A stretch of 64,000 nucleotides of DNA from Polynucleobacter sp. Latsch14-2 (GTDB lineage Bacteria > Pseudomonadota > Gammaproteobacteria > Burkholderiales > Burkholderiaceae): NCBI RefSeq assembly GCF_018881925.1, contig NZ_JACVPL010000001.1, forward strand, positions 248,001 to 312,000. The letters are read 5' to 3'. The position numbers and the translations under genes were made by a program. This document shows, one piece after another, positions 8,698 to 18,970 of this stretch (its first letter is position 1; each line of letters begins with the position of its first letter). Under the pieces are notes generated by a model. That model was not told the origin of the DNA. It was given only the letters and a program-made list of their open reading frames with translations, and searched no databases.

Positions 8698-10134
8698 ATG
8701 TTGAGAGCAACAAAAATCATTGCCACCCTAGGGCCAGCCTCTGAAAAGCCTGAAGTCTTGCGTGACATGATTCGTGCGGGCGTAGATGTAGTTCGCATGA
8801 ACTTTTCCCATGGCACTGTTGCTGATCATAAAGCACGCCATGATTTAGTGCGTGCTATCTCTGCGGAAGTTGGCAAAGAGGTTGGCATTATGGCCGATCT
8901 CCAAGGCCCAAAGATTCGGGTGGGAAAGTTTGCCGATGGCAAAATTTTGCTCAAAGAAGGTGAGCAATTTATTTTGGATGTTGACTGCGAGCTTGGCAAT
9001 CAAGAGCGCGTGGGTTTGGATTACAAAGAACTGCCGGCAGATGTTAAATCAGGTGATCGTCTTTTATTAAATGATGGCTTGGTCGTATTGATTGTGAAGA
9101 GCGTTAAAGGTGGAGAAATCTTCACGCAAGTAGAGCAGGGCGGTCCGCTCTCGAATAACAAAGGTATTAATCGCGCAGGTGGCGGTTTGACAGCGCCAGC
9201 ACTGACCGAAAAAGATATTGCCGACCTAGATGCGGCGATTGCAATGGGCGTTGACTTTTTAGCTATTAGCTTCCCAAAAGATGGTGCGGATATGGCTTAC
9301 GCTCGAAAGCTTGCAGATGCTGCGAGTGCTAAGCACGGCGTTGGCAAGGTAAAGACTATTGCAAAAGTGGAGCGCGCTGAAGCCATCATGCCTGGCGCAC
9401 TGGAAGACATCATTGCTGAGAGCGATGGCATTATGGTTGCACGGGGTGACTTGGCAATTGAGGTGGGTAATCCCGCTGTGCCGGCCTTGCAAAAGCGCAT
9501 GATCAAGCTGGCACTTGAGGCTGATAAATTTACAATTACAGCAACTCAAATGATGGAGTCAATGATCAATGCGCCTGTGCCTACACGCGCCGAGGTAAGT
9601 GACGTTGCTAATGCGGTATTAGACGGTACTGATGCGGTAATGCTTTCTGCCGAGTCTGCTGCAGGTATGTATCCAGTGCAAACCATCAAAGCAATGGCAG
9701 AGATCTGTATTGAGGCTGAAAAATCTGATCGTGTAAAGCTGGATACTGACTTTTTAGATCAAACATTCACACGCATTGATCAAACGATTGCCTTGGGTGC
9801 ACTGTTTACTGCCCACCATTTAAATGCCAATGCGATTGCCGCTTTAACTGATTCAGGTTCAACGCCAATCTGGATGAGCCGTCATAATATTCACGTTCCT
9901 ATCTTTGCTTTGACTTCGAAGATTGCCACACAGCGTGCTTTAAGTACCTATCGAAATGTGACGCCGATTGGCCTTGATTACACCAAGGACCGTGATACGG
10001 CTTTGCAAGAAGTAGAGGGCTGCTTAAAGAAGTTGGGCGCAGTGAAGAAGGGTGACACAGTTGTATTAACTTCCGGTGAGCCGATGGGTGAGCCCGGGGG
10101 AACTAATACGCTCAAGATCATTCATGTGAAGTAA
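8698..10134 (+). CDS. pyk: Pyruvate kinase
   Basis: Pyruvate kinase converts phosphoenolpyruvate and ADP to pyruvate and ATP, the exit step of glycolysis. The 478-residue protein starts MLRATKIIATLGPAS and shows VVRMNFSHG, GIMADLQGPKIRVG, KTIAKVERAEA, IMVARGDLAIEVG (metal/substrate site) and TQMMESMI. The C-terminal domain ends with GEPMGEPGGTNTLKIIHVK. Length is normal for a bacterial enzyme with a regulatory C-domain. The two-base gap after pgk implies one transcript. Confidence 0.97.
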   Translation: MLRATKIIATLGPASEKPEVLRDMIRAGVDVVRMNFSHGTVADHKARHDLVRAISAEVGKEVGIMADLQGPKIRVGKFADGKILLKEGEQFILDVDCELGNQERVGLDYKELPADVKSGDRLLLNDGLVVLIVKSVKGGEIFTQVEQGGPLSNNKGINRAGGGLTAPALTEKDIADLDAAIAMGVDFLAISFPKDGADMAYARKLADAASAKHGVGKVKTIAKVERAEAIMPGALEDIIAESDGIMVARGDLAIEVGNPAVPALQKRMIKLALEADKFTITATQMMESMINAPVPTRAEVSDVANAVLDGTDAVMLSAESAAGMYPVQTIKAMAEICIEAEKSDRVKLDTDFLDQTFTRIDQTIALGALFTAHHLNANAIAALTDSGSTPIWMSRHNIHVPIFALTSKIATQRALSTYRNVTPIGLDYTKDRDTALQEVEGCLKKLGAVKKGDTVVLTSGEPMGEPGGTNTLKIIHVK

Positions 10135-10196
10135 GTGTTTTATCAATATATTCAGATTCCACTATCCATTTAACAACTTAGAATTAAGAGAACACC

Positions 10197-11261
10197 ATGG
10201 CTTTAGTATCCTTACGACAACTCTTGGACCATGCAGCTGAAAATGGTTATGGCTTGCCTGCATTTAATGTTAATAACTTGGAGCAAGTCACCGCCATCAT
10301 GGAGGCTGCCAGCGAGGCAGATTCCCCAGTTATCATGCAGGCCTCTGCTGGTGCGCGTAAGTATGCTGGTGAGGCATTCTTACGTCACTTGATCTCAGCT
10401 GCTGTTGAGGCTTATCCACACATTCCTGTTGTCATGCATCAAGACCATGGACAGAGTCCTGCCGTTTGTATGGCCGCAATTAAGAGTGGTTTTACAAGCG
10501 TCATGATGGATGGCTCTCTTGAGGCTGATGGCAAATCAGTTGCTAGCTATGAATATAACGTTGACGTATCTAGAGAGGTTGTGAAATTTTCACACTCCAT
10601 CGGAGTAACTGTTGAGGCTGAGCTAGGCGTATTGGGTTCTTTGGAAACCATGAAGGGTGACAAAGAAGATGGACATGGTGCAGACGGCACTATGACTCGT
10701 GAGCAATTGCTTACCGATGTTGAGCAAGCTGCTGACTTTGTGAAGGCAACGCAATGCGATGCTTTGGCAATCGCCATTGGTACCAGTCATGGCGCATACA
10801 AGTTCACTAAAAAGCCTACTGGCGATATTTTAGCGATTGATCGCATTAGAGAGATTCATGCGCGTATTCCGAATACTCATTTAGTAATGCATGGTTCATC
10901 TAGTGTTCCACAAGAATTACTTGCGGAGATTCGTGAATTTGGTGGCGATATGAAAGAAACTTATGGCGTCCCCGTGGAAGAGATTCAAGAGGGTATTAAG
11001 AATGGTGTTCGCAAGATCAATATCGACACCGATATTCGTTTGGCAATGACGGGCGCAATTCGTCGTTACCTCTTTGAGAATCCAGGTAAGTTTGACCCCC
11101 GTGATTACTTGAAGCCAGCGCGCGAAGCTGCTAAGAAAGTTTGTATTGCACGCTTCCAAGCCTTTGGATCTGCTGGACAAGCGTCAAAAATTAAACCAAT
11201 CTCTTTAGAGAAAATGGCTGAGTTGTATAAGAGTGGCAAATTAGCCCAGATCGTGAAGTGA
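10197..11261 (+). CDS. fba: Class II fructose-1,6-bisphosphate aldolase
   Basis: This zinc enzyme cleaves or forms fructose-1,6-bisphosphate from glyceraldehyde-3-phosphate and dihydroxyacetone phosphate. The 354-residue sequence resembles the class II subtype often named for the Calvin cycle (CbbA type). Visible are [24 protein letters not shown] (catalytic Asp and zinc His), [20 protein letters not shown] (zinc/substrate loop) and [17 protein letters not shown]. It lies 62 bases after pyk and 7 bases before purC. No RuBisCO or phosphoribulokinase gene is in the window, so a glycolytic/gluconeogenic role is the simplest reading. Confidence 0.96.
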   Translation: MALVSLRQLLDHAAENGYGLPAFNVNNLEQVTAIMEAASEADSPVIMQASAGARKYAGEAFLRHLISAAVEAYPHIPVVMHQDHGQSPAVCMAAIKSGFTSVMMDGSLEADGKSVASYEYNVDVSREVVKFSHSIGVTVEAELGVLGSLETMKGDKEDGHGADGTMTREQLLTDVEQAADFVKATQCDALAIAIGTSHGAYKFTKKPTGDILAIDRIREIHARIPNTHLVMHGSSSVPQELLAEIREFGGDMKETYGVPVEEIQEGIKNGVRKINIDTDIRLAMTGAIRRYLFENPGKFDPRDYLKPAREAAKKVCIARFQAFGSAGQASKIKPISLEKMAELYKSGKLAQIVK

Positions 11262-11268
11262 GTTAAAT

Positions 11269-12165
11269 ATGCCTGCTCTGTACGTTACTTCCATTAAGTC
11301 ATTACCTTTGTTATCCAAAGGTAAGGTACGGGATGTTTATGCCCTCGGTGAGGACAAATTATTGATGATCACTACCGATCGTTTGTCTGCTTTTGACGTC
11401 GTAATGGGTGAGCCTATTCCTGAAAAGGGTGTTGTGCTCAATCAAATGGCCAACTTCTGGTTTGATAAGTTGGCCTCAGTTATCCCCAATCATTTAACCG
11501 GCATCGATCCAGCTACCGTTGTGACGGCAGAAGAGGTATCTCAAGTAAAAGGTCGTGCGGTCGTGGCAAAACGTCTCAAGCCAATCCTGGTTGAAGCAGT
11601 TGTGCGTGGCTACTTGGCCGGAAGTGGCTGGAAAGACTACCAAGAGACTGGCAAGGTTTGCGGAATTGCACTACCTGCTGGTTTGGAAAATGCGCAAAAA
11701 TTACCTGAGCCCATTTTTACCCCGGCTGCAAAGGCAGAGGTGGGGGAGCATGATGAAAATATCTCTTTTGAGAAGGTGATTGAGCTCATTGGTGAAAAAT
11801 TAGCGCAGCAAATCCGCGAAGTGAGCATTCGTCTTTATAGAGAGGCTTCTGAATATGCTGCGACTCGCGGCATCATCATTGCGGATACTAAATTCGAGTT
11901 TGGCTTGGATGATGCTGGTCAGTTGGTTCTCATGGACGAGATTCTGACGGCCGATTCCTCTCGTTTCTGGCCTGCTGAAACCTATCATGTGGGCGCTAAC
12001 CCCCCTTCATACGACAAACAGTTTGTGCGTGACTGGCTTGAAACCGCCCATGTGAATGGTGGCTTGTGGCCCAAGACAGCCCCAGCACCAGCATTGCCAG
12101 TGGATGTCATTGAAAAAACTGCCCAAAAGTATCGTGAGGCCTTAACTCGTCTTACGCAGGCTTGA
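11269..12165 (+). CDS. purC: SAICAR synthase PurC
   Basis: PurC (phosphoribosylaminoimidazole-succinocarboxamide synthase) joins aspartate to CAIR using ATP in purine synthesis. The 298-residue protein shows [47 protein letters not shown], and [19 protein letters not shown]. It is the longer form like yeast Ade1 rather than the short E. coli type. It follows fba by 7 bases and precedes purE and purK, linking glycolysis and purine genes in one run. Confidence 0.97.
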   Translation: MPALYVTSIKSLPLLSKGKVRDVYALGEDKLLMITTDRLSAFDVVMGEPIPEKGVVLNQMANFWFDKLASVIPNHLTGIDPATVVTAEEVSQVKGRAVVAKRLKPILVEAVVRGYLAGSGWKDYQETGKVCGIALPAGLENAQKLPEPIFTPAAKAEVGEHDENISFEKVIELIGEKLAQQIREVSIRLYREASEYAATRGIIIADTKFEFGLDDAGQLVLMDEILTADSSRFWPAETYHVGANPPSYDKQFVRDWLETAHVNGGLWPKTAPAPALPVDVIEKTAQKYREALTRLTQA

Positions 12166-12210
12166 TTTAAGCCGAGTTTGATTTTCAAACCCCTAAAAGG
12201 CTGGGATAAT

Positions 12211-12240
12211 AAAGCCCTATTAAAGAATTCAGGGTTTTTG
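12211..12240 (+). promoter_or_regulatory. Hairpin plus T-run upstream of purE
   Basis: AAAGCCCT at 12211-12218 pairs with AGGGTTTT from 12231 (one G-T pair), with a 12-base loop and a run of five T just before the purE ribosome binding site. It resembles a weak intrinsic terminator or attenuator between purC and purE. No leader peptide or aptamer is recognised, so regulation is only suggested. Confidence 0.3.
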
Positions 12241-12248
12241 GAGGGGTA

Positions 12249-12743
12249 ATGAGCGAGAAGCCAGTAGTCGGAATAGTGATGGGTTCCAATTCAGATTGGG
12301 ACACGATGCAGCACGCTGCTCAAATGCTCGAGCAATTTGGTATTGCTCATGAAGCTCAAGTACTTTCAGCACATCGCATGCCTGATGACATGTTTCAGTA
12401 TGCAGAGAAAGCTCAAGCTAAGGGTTTACAAGCCATCATTGCGGGTGCAGGCGGTGCGGCTCACTTACCAGGTATGCTCGCCTCAAAAACCATTGTCCCA
12501 GTTTATGGCGTTCCAGTAGCCAGTAAATATCTTCGCGGGGAAGACTCTTTGTATTCGATCGTGCAAATGCCTAAAGGTATTCCAGTGGCAACCTTTGCGA
12601 TTGGTGAGGCTGGTGCAGCAAATGCAGCCTTGCATGTTATTGCCGGTTTAGCATTGCATGATGCTGATTTGGCTAAGCGCTTGGAAGATTTCCGCCTCAA
12701 GCAATCCGAAACTGCGCGCTCGATGAATTTGCCGGGGTATTAA
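12249..12743 (+). CDS. purE: N5-CAIR mutase PurE
   Basis: PurE moves the carboxyl group of N5-CAIR to C4, giving CAIR, and works directly after PurK. The 164-residue class I protein has [25 protein letters not shown] and [17 protein letters not shown], which hold the active-site Ser, His and Asp-bearing loops. A strong GGAGGGG-type ribosome binding site precedes the ATG. It is separated from purC by 83 bases and from purK by 4. Confidence 0.97.
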   Translation: MSEKPVVGIVMGSNSDWDTMQHAAQMLEQFGIAHEAQVLSAHRMPDDMFQYAEKAQAKGLQAIIAGAGGAAHLPGMLASKTIVPVYGVPVASKYLRGEDSLYSIVQMPKGIPVATFAIGEAGAANAALHVIAGLALHDADLAKRLEDFRLKQSETARSMNLPGY

Positions 12744-12747
12744 TTAC

Positions 12748-13932
12748 ATGGCAGATCGTATGGAGCCCATTTTGCCGGGTTCGTATTTAGGAATCTTGGG
12801 CGGTGGTCAGTTGGGGCGGATGTTTACCCAAGCTGCACAAGCCATGGGGTATAAAGTTTGCGTTTTAGATCCTGGGGGCAATAGCCCTGCTGGCTCAATT
12901 GCCGAAAAATTTATTCAAGCTGATTACACCGACTCTGCAGCGCTCAAAGAGATGGCCGCACTTTGTGCTTGTGTCAGCACTGAATTTGAAAACGTTCCTG
13001 CTCAAGCCCTAGATGAGCTTGAGTCTTTGGGCGTTTTTGTTGCTCCACGCAGTAGCTGTGTTTCTTTGGCGCAAAACCGTATTGCCGAGAAAAAATTCTT
13101 AGCTACTTGGAGAGCAGAGACTAATATTGGTCCAGCACCTCATTTTGTGATTGAGCATGACGCCGATATTGCACATGTACCTGTCGATCTCTTCCCTGGA
13201 ATTTTGAAGACTGCTCGTATGGGGTATGACGGCAAAGGGCAAGTAACTGTCGGTGATGTAGAAGCTTTGATGACTGCTTGGACCGAGTTTGGCCGCGTTC
13301 CTTGTGTACTTGAGAAGCGCATGGAATTGGATTTTGAAGTCTCCGCCTTGGTAGTGCGTGGCTATGATGATGCCGTACTGGCTTACCCGGTTTCCCAGAA
13401 TATTCATCGTGACGGTATTTTGCATATCTCTACAGTGCCGGCGCCATCGCTTAAGCCCGAGCAAGAGAAGAAAATTATTGGAGCAGCCAAAGCTCTAATT
13501 CGAAAGATTGATTATGTGGGTGTATTGTGCGTGGAATTCTTCGTTCTCAAGAGTGGCGATATTGTTGCTAATGAGATCGCACCTCGTCCGCATAATTCTG
13601 GCCACTTCACTATGAATGCTTGTGTCACCAGTCAGTTTGAACAACAAGTTAGGGCGATGGCTCGTCTGCCGTTGGGCGAGACCCGCCTACTTGCACCAGT
13701 ATCGATGCTGAACCTGTTGGGAGATCTGTGGTTTGAGGGCAGCGAAGATAAGCCTAGAGAGCCTGCATGGGATAAGGTGCTTGCTCACCCAGATGTAAAG
13801 CTACATCTGTACGGTAAGTCTGAGCCCCGTATGGGGCGTAAGATGGGGCATGTTAATTGTTTAGGTGAATCTTTGAGTACTGCTCGTCAAGTTTGTGCAG
13901 CGGTTGCACTTGAGTTAGGTCTCGAGCCCTAG
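12748..13932 (+). CDS. purK: N5-carboxyaminoimidazole ribonucleotide synthase PurK
   Basis: PurK carboxylates AIR with bicarbonate and ATP to make N5-CAIR, the PurE substrate. The 394-residue ATP-grasp protein starts with a GILGGGQLGRMFTQAA nucleotide-like loop, then TEFENVP, GYDGKGQ (glycine loop), CVLEKRMELDFEVS and ANEIAPRPHNSGHFTMNAC, the metal-binding region. Length is normal. It follows purE by 4 bases and precedes the sua5-like gene by 3, so all are likely co-transcribed. Confidence 0.96.
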   Translation: MADRMEPILPGSYLGILGGGQLGRMFTQAAQAMGYKVCVLDPGGNSPAGSIAEKFIQADYTDSAALKEMAALCACVSTEFENVPAQALDELESLGVFVAPRSSCVSLAQNRIAEKKFLATWRAETNIGPAPHFVIEHDADIAHVPVDLFPGILKTARMGYDGKGQVTVGDVEALMTAWTEFGRVPCVLEKRMELDFEVSALVVRGYDDAVLAYPVSQNIHRDGILHISTVPAPSLKPEQEKKIIGAAKALIRKIDYVGVLCVEFFVLKSGDIVANEIAPRPHNSGHFTMNACVTSQFEQQVRAMARLPLGETRLLAPVSMLNLLGDLWFEGSEDKPREPAWDKVLAHPDVKLHLYGKSEPRMGRKMGHVNCLGESLSTARQVCAAVALELGLEP

Positions 13933-13935
13933 GCA

Positions 13936-15024
13936 ATGCCCAATAATAGTTCAGCGCTGCAAACATCTGCAGCGATCAACGAAGCAGTGCAAACCTTACG
14001 TGATGGTGGTTTGGTAGCATTTCCGACTGAGACTGTGTATGGTTTAGGTGCTGATGCCAGAAACGCAAGCGCCATTCAAAAGATCTTTAAAGCGAAAGGT
14101 CGTCCATCCAATCATCCAGTCATTGTTCATTTGGCGGTTCCGGATAAATATGATGTTGCGCAAATTGATTGGGCTGCTTTACTGAGCCCTTGGGTACGCG
14201 ACCTTTCTGAAGAAGCTCTACAGATTATTAATGCATTTTGGCCGGGCCCGCTGACACTGGTCTTTAAACGAGATAAAAGCGTTTTAAATGAAATCACTGG
14301 TGGACAAGATACGGTGGCGATTCGTGCACCAAACCATCCTATAGCACAAGAGCTATTGCGTAAATTTAAAGGGGGCGTTGTTGCTCCGTCAGCCAATCGT
14401 TTCGGCAAGGTTTCACCGACTAGTGCTGCTGATGTTCGCGATGAATTCGAGAATGAGTTAGATCTCATGATTTTGGATGGTGGGGATTGTGAGGTCGGTA
14501 TTGAATCGACCATCATAGATTTATCATCTGGTGAGCGCGCAGTATTACTTAGGCCTGGTGCAATCACTCCAAGTGAAATCTTTGCTAAGACAGGCATTAA
14601 GGTATACCAAGCTGGCGAAGATGTTAAAGCCGACAATGATTTTCCTAGGGTCTCAGGAAGCTTAAAGGCGCATTACGCCCCAACTACTCCGCTAAGGCTC
14701 TATGCACCCGGACGTGTCTTGGATGCATTAAGCGAGTACCCAGACACCAAGTCTCGTGTAGCTGTAGTGGTGTGGGATTCCGAGTCTTCGCTTGTATTAG
14801 AAGACCATCCATCTATTGATGTTCAAGAAATGATTGTTTCAAGTGATAGCGCTGATTTTGCCGCTAAGTTATACCGTACATTGCGTGATCTAGATCAGCA
14901 GGGTTGGGATTTAATTCTATTTCCAGAGCCGCCTAATGGAGAAGAGTGGGATGGCGTGCGAGACAGGCTTCAGCGGGCTTGTTTTGGCTCGGGTCCATCT
15001 TCCAGCAGCCACGTTAACAATTGA
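13936..15024 (+). CDS. Threonylcarbamoyl-AMP synthase (Sua5/YwlC family)
   Basis: This enzyme makes threonylcarbamoyl-AMP from threonine, bicarbonate and ATP for the t6A37 modification of ANN-decoding tRNAs. The 362-residue protein is the long Sua5 form: an N-terminal YrdC domain (about 15-215) with VAFPTETVYGLGADA, KGRPSNHPVIVHL, APSANRFGKVSPTSAADV and GIESTIIDLS, and a C-terminal Sua5 domain (about 235-350) beginning GSLKAHYAPTTPLRLY. It is the last gene of the pgk-to-sua5 run, and its 3' end overlaps the convergent dacB by 55 bases. The gene may be named ywlC or tsaC in related genomes. Confidence 0.94.
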   Translation: MPNNSSALQTSAAINEAVQTLRDGGLVAFPTETVYGLGADARNASAIQKIFKAKGRPSNHPVIVHLAVPDKYDVAQIDWAALLSPWVRDLSEEALQIINAFWPGPLTLVFKRDKSVLNEITGGQDTVAIRAPNHPIAQELLRKFKGGVVAPSANRFGKVSPTSAADVRDEFENELDLMILDGGDCEVGIESTIIDLSSGERAVLLRPGAITPSEIFAKTGIKVYQAGEDVKADNDFPRVSGSLKAHYAPTTPLRLYAPGRVLDALSEYPDTKSRVAVVVWDSESSLVLEDHPSIDVQEMIVSSDSADFAAKLYRTLRDLDQQGWDLILFPEPPNGEEWDGVRDRLQRACFGSGPSSSSHVNN

Positions 15025-16508
15025 TCATGCGCCTCAATACCTTTTGAGGCATTGGGGTGGTTGATAAAAGAAGTGACTGCGTACATCTTGCCTGATTTAC
15101 TAATGACATAACCGGAGATTGCTCGCACATCCGAGAGCGAGCCGGTCTTAATGCGAACTTCAGGCCTTTTTTTCAGATGTAGAAATTTTCGCAGTTGAGT
15201 CATCAAACGATTTTTCATCGTGCCGTCAGATCCTGCTAGGGGTAAGCTATTGAAAAAAATATCTCCAGCAGGAAGCGTTCGCGCTGTAATTAAGAGCTCA
15301 TTCATGTGTTGTGCCGAGATGGCTTCATTGCGTGATAATCCTGCGCCATTCTCGATGATGAGCTCTGGGAACAGGAGCCCCATTTTTTTAAGCCAACTTT
15401 GAATCACCAGTTCACCATTTTCTGTAGTGGCCGGTTTCCCTATCTTCTCTAGGGCTAAAGTCAGCATTAATTGTCTTGCCATTACATTATTAGAGAATTT
15501 GTTAATGTCTTGCACATCATCAGCCAGATTAATGCCTTCAAATTGCAGCAGTGGCCTTGCACTGATTGGCACAATCCCATTGCTGCCCATTGGCATTTGG
15601 ACCCACGTGCCACCGGCCAGGTCCCAGGCCGCTATAAAGCTGCGAGTTAAGAAAGTATTGGCGTCTAGAGCAACCAGGTTATAAGTGACTCCATTACAAG
15701 CACGCGGAAAGAGCCCTGAAAATTTAACCGTGATCGTGTCGTTGGTCGATGCAATGCCGCTTTCGGGATCGATTTCAAAGCGTATATCTTTCTTCCATGA
15801 ATCACATGCCCTATCAACCAACTGCATGTCGTTCACAATTTTGAAGTTAGCAAGTGTAGGCGTGTAATCGATGTCAATGAAGTCGGCGGTACGGGATTTA
15901 CCAATATGAAACGATAAGGTGCGGAAGGCATAGAGTAGTGGGTCGGGCGCAACGTTGTAAGCGCGTAGTGATTCGCCGTCAATTGTGGCCTGTGTCATTA
16001 CGCTTGAGGCGTAAGCACTTCTGTCAAAAATTAAATTCCCATCAATCTTTTGAATCCCTAGGTTTTGAAGAGATTTCATCATCCGAGCAAACTCTTCTGG
16101 AATGAGCTTGGGATCTCCGCTACCTTGCAGATAGAGATTGCCCTTTAGTACACCTTGATGGATATTGCCATCGGTATAGAGTTTGGTACGCCAGCGATAC
16201 TGGGGGCCTAATACATCGAGTCCAGTTAGCGTGGTGAGGATCTTCATGGTGGAGGCGGGATTCATGGCCTCTGTTTCGCGCCAATTGAGAACGGGCTTAG
16301 AAATAACTTTCGCTTCAATCTGTGTTACTGAAATGCTAATGGCATCTCGAGGGATGCCATGCTTATTTAAGCTATCAGCAATTGATTTAGGAATATATTG
16401 GGAAGCCGTTTCTTGGGAGGGCAGATCAGCCCCTTGGATAAATCCACTGAAAAGTAACAAACTTGCTATGACAAAGAATTGGCTTGATTGACTAAAAAAG
16501 GTTTTCAC
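14970..16508 (-). CDS. dacB: D-alanyl-D-alanine carboxypeptidase/endopeptidase DacB (PBP4 family)
   Basis: This periplasmic class C penicillin-binding protein trims or cleaves peptidoglycan cross-links. It has a signal peptide (hydrophobic FFVIASLLLFSGFIQG, residues 11-26). The serine hydrolase motifs are SxxK at Ser86-Lys89 (PASTMKILT), a SNN motif in KFSNNVMARQ, and KTG in RIKTGSLSDVRAISGY. The 512-residue length with the large inserted domain between the first two motifs is normal for the S13 peptidase family. The start codon is GTG at 16508. The 3' end overlaps sua5 by 55 bases; it converges with that operon. Confidence 0.94.
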   Translation of the reverse strand: MKTFFSQSSQFFVIASLLLFSGFIQGADLPSQETASQYIPKSIADSLNKHGIPRDAISISVTQIEAKVISKPVLNWRETEAMNPASTMKILTTLTGLDVLGPQYRWRTKLYTDGNIHQGVLKGNLYLQGSGDPKLIPEEFARMMKSLQNLGIQKIDGNLIFDRSAYASSVMTQATIDGESLRAYNVAPDPLLYAFRTLSFHIGKSRTADFIDIDYTPTLANFKIVNDMQLVDRACDSWKKDIRFEIDPESGIASTNDTITVKFSGLFPRACNGVTYNLVALDANTFLTRSFIAAWDLAGGTWVQMPMGSNGIVPISARPLLQFEGINLADDVQDINKFSNNVMARQLMLTLALEKIGKPATTENGELVIQSWLKKMGLLFPELIIENGAGLSRNEAISAQHMNELLITARTLPAGDIFFNSLPLAGSDGTMKNRLMTQLRKFLHLKKRPEVRIKTGSLSDVRAISGYVISKSGKMYAVTSFINHPNASKGIEAHDQLLTWLLEDGPEPKQAR

Positions 16509-16536
16509 TGTTAAAGGATAAACCCTTCACCAAATC

Positions 16537-18966
16537 CTATCCAGCATATTGATCTTGATATTTTTTAATGGTTTGATTTTGTTGCTTTAGGAGCGCAAAA
16601 AATTGATCCACTCTTTCATGCAATGGCCCCTCTTTTTCCAGTTTTTGACATTCTTCAGTAAAAGCCTTGGCATTTAATAGTTGGGCGCCACCTTTGACCT
16701 TGTGAACCATGCTCATGAATTGAGTTTCATTAAGGACATTGGTTGAGGAGAGTTCTTTAAGCTCAATCAAGGTTTCCTCATGCACCTTTTTAATTTCATC
16801 TAAGATCAAAAGAATATGCTCAGGACTATCTTTTAAAAGATTGGAGAAGGCGTCAAAAGAATATTCTCTGCCTACTTCTGTGGCATCAACCACAGCAAAG
16901 TAACGAGTGAGTTCATTTTCCAGTGTTTTGAGGCTAAGCGGCTTAATCAATACACCATTCATACCGGAGGATAAAAACTGATGGCGAGAATCGAGCGCAT
17001 AAATATCTGCAGTGACGCCAATAATGATCAGCTCACGATGGCCCATTGCCCGAACTGTTTTTGATAGATCTGATCCCTGCATGCCTGGCATGGATTGGTC
17101 CGTCAACATAAGATCAAAGTGATGCTCACCTAGTAGTACTAATGCCGTATCAGCGCTTTCACAAACCCATACTTTGATTCCCAGTGCTTCTAGTTGTAAC
17201 GAGAGTATTTGACGGCTTGCAGGATGATCCTCAACAACTAGCGCCTTTAGTATTATGTGGCGGTCAGCTTGTTTTTTAGCAAGATGCTTTTGATAAGTGC
17301 TAACACCTGGTAAGGAGGTCTGCAAGGCTGCCATACTAGTGCGCGGTAAGGCAACGCAAAAATAAACATTGCTGCCAAAGCCAGGGTCACTCTCAAAGTA
17401 AAGACGACTGTTCATCGAATCAATCAAATGGCTCGTAATAGTAAGTCCTAGACCTGTGGCGGCTGATTTATTGGCCATATCCATGGGTTTGGGGACTTGC
17501 TCAAAGGCCTCGAGCGCACGAGCAATTTCTTCTTTACCCATGCCAATACCTGTATCGATGACTCTGAACTCGATTAACTGTCCCGCGTGATCATCAGCCA
17601 AAACGCTAATCGAAAAATAGATAGCGCCATGCTCAGTGAACTTAATCGCATTGCTTAATAGGTTTTGCAGGATTTGTCTGAGTCTTAGGGGGTCAATCAT
17701 CAATACGCTTGCTACTCGAGGATCGATTGAGGTGTGGAGTAGAAGTTTTTGTTTGATAGCAACTGCAGAGAAGGTTGAATGAACTCCTTCAACTAAATCT
17801 TTGAGGCAGTAGGGTTCTAGATTAAGGGTAAGTTTCCCAGCTTCAATTTTAGAGAGATCTAAGACTTGATTGAGCATTCCTAAAAGTGACTCAGCAGAAG
17901 CATGTGCGCTTTTGAGTAGAGGTTTTTCGCTGGGCGGCAGTCTCTGACTATTTAATAGCAACTCGTGTACCCCTAAAATTGCATTCATGGGGGTACGAAT
18001 TTCGTGGCTCATAGTGGCAAGAAACGCGGATTTAGCGGCATTTGCTTTTTCTGCAATTTCTTTTGAATGAATCAGGTCAGCCGTTTGTTGTTCTTGCTCA
18101 TCCCGTTTTCTTTGCAGTTGCCAAATTAATAAGCCCCCACCAATTAGCAGTGCGAGACTGAAGCTCCAGGGCAAGGCTATTTTTAAATGATCTGGTGCGG
18201 CTGAGTTTTCGAGGTCTGTATTGAGCGTGAAGAGTTGACGTGACTCGATAGGGTCTAAGCTTTGCAGGAAGCGGCCGAGCACTGCATGTAGTGGCGCATC
18301 TTGATGGGAGATCAGCCAGCGATAGGAGAAGGGCTCGCGACCATGTACCCCATTTATTTGTAGGTGCTGATTATTAGTTTGCCTGATGAGTTGTTGCGCT
18401 AGGCGCATAGGCATGACTAAGCCCTCAATATCACTCTTGATAAGCTTGAGTATTAGTTTTTGGGCATCGCTTGAAATATTTTCACGCGGGTGAGCGCTAC
18501 TTGGCGAATTCTCAAATCCTCGATCAAAGTAAGCGATAGCGCTTGGATGAATTTGGGTTTGCTTCGTAGTTCGAGTAACCACCGCATCATGACCCCAAAA
18601 GATAGCTTCTGAGAGGGATCCAAGTTTCAATGTGCGATCATTGATTGCTGGTGGATCAATCATGAAATCTACTTCACCTGTGGCTAGCTGTTGCAAGCCT
18701 TCTTGATCTGTTTTTCTCCATTTAGCTACAAATTCCTGTTGGGTATATTGACCGAGCTTTGTCAACAGTGCTTGGAAGACACCCACTCCTTCCCCCTCTT
18801 TTCCTTCGCGAAGGTAGGATGCATATTTTTCATGAATGCTGAAATGGACTACAGGATGCGCATCGATCCACCATTGCTCTTCTAGACTCATGGAACTCGA
18901 GTGTGCGAGACCCTCACCGAATATGAAAAAAAGCAATACTGCATTAAAGATGGATCGACGCATCAC
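16537..18966 (-). CDS. BvgS-like hybrid sensor histidine kinase
   Basis: This 809-residue membrane kinase has a signal or membrane-entry segment (about 8-22), a periplasmic domain like family 3 solute-binding proteins (about 30-250, with [10 protein letters not shown]), a transmembrane helix at about 266-285, and a cytoplasmic phosphorelay. It has HisKA with His321 ([10 protein letters not shown]), an ATPase domain with N-box NLLSNAIKF (Asn439), DTGIGMG and TGLGLTI, a receiver domain with phospho-acceptor Asp623 (LTDQSMPG), and a C-terminal HPt with His755 ([11 protein letters not shown]). This His-Asp-His order is that of BvgS/EvgS-type unorthodox kinases, but with a single periplasmic sensor domain. 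It follows the response regulator gene by 4 bases. The ligand is unknown. Confidence 0.93.
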   Translation of the reverse strand: MMRRSIFNAVLLFFIFGEGLAHSSSMSLEEQWWIDAHPVVHFSIHEKYASYLREGKEGEGVGVFQALLTKLGQYTQQEFVAKWRKTDQEGLQQLATGEVDFMIDPPAINDRTLKLGSLSEAIFWGHDAVVTRTTKQTQIHPSAIAYFDRGFENSPSSAHPRENISSDAQKLILKLIKSDIEGLVMPMRLAQQLIRQTNNQHLQINGVHGREPFSYRWLISHQDAPLHAVLGRFLQSLDPIESRQLFTLNTDLENSAAPDHLKIALPWSFSLALLIGGGLLIWQLQRKRDEQEQQTADLIHSKEIAEKANAAKSAFLATMSHEIRTPMNAILGVHELLLNSQRLPPSEKPLLKSAHASAESLLGMLNQVLDLSKIEAGKLTLNLEPYCLKDLVEGVHSTFSAVAIKQKLLLHTSIDPRVASVLMIDPLRLRQILQNLLSNAIKFTEHGAIYFSISVLADDHAGQLIEFRVIDTGIGMGKEEIARALEAFEQVPKPMDMANKSAATGLGLTITSHLIDSMNSRLYFESDPGFGSNVYFCVALPRTSMAALQTSLPGVSTYQKHLAKKQADRHIILKALVVEDHPASRQILSLQLEALGIKVWVCESADTALVLLGEHHFDLMLTDQSMPGMQGSDLSKTVRAMGHRELIIIGVTADIYALDSRHQFLSSGMNGVLIKPLSLKTLENELTRYFAVVDATEVGREYSFDAFSNLLKDSPEHILLILDEIKKVHEETLIELKELSSTNVLNETQFMSMVHKVKGGAQLLNAKAFTEECQKLEKEGPLHERVDQFFALLKQQNQTIKKYQDQYAG

Positions 18967-18970
18967 TAAC

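Noticed and set aside
10135-10196. Possible promoter between pyk and fba
   Set aside because: No convincing -35/-10 pair; the 62-base gap fits read-through in one operon.
14127-14636. 169-residue minus-strand frame within sua5
   Set aside because: It mirrors the coding frame of a clear gene and has no family pattern.
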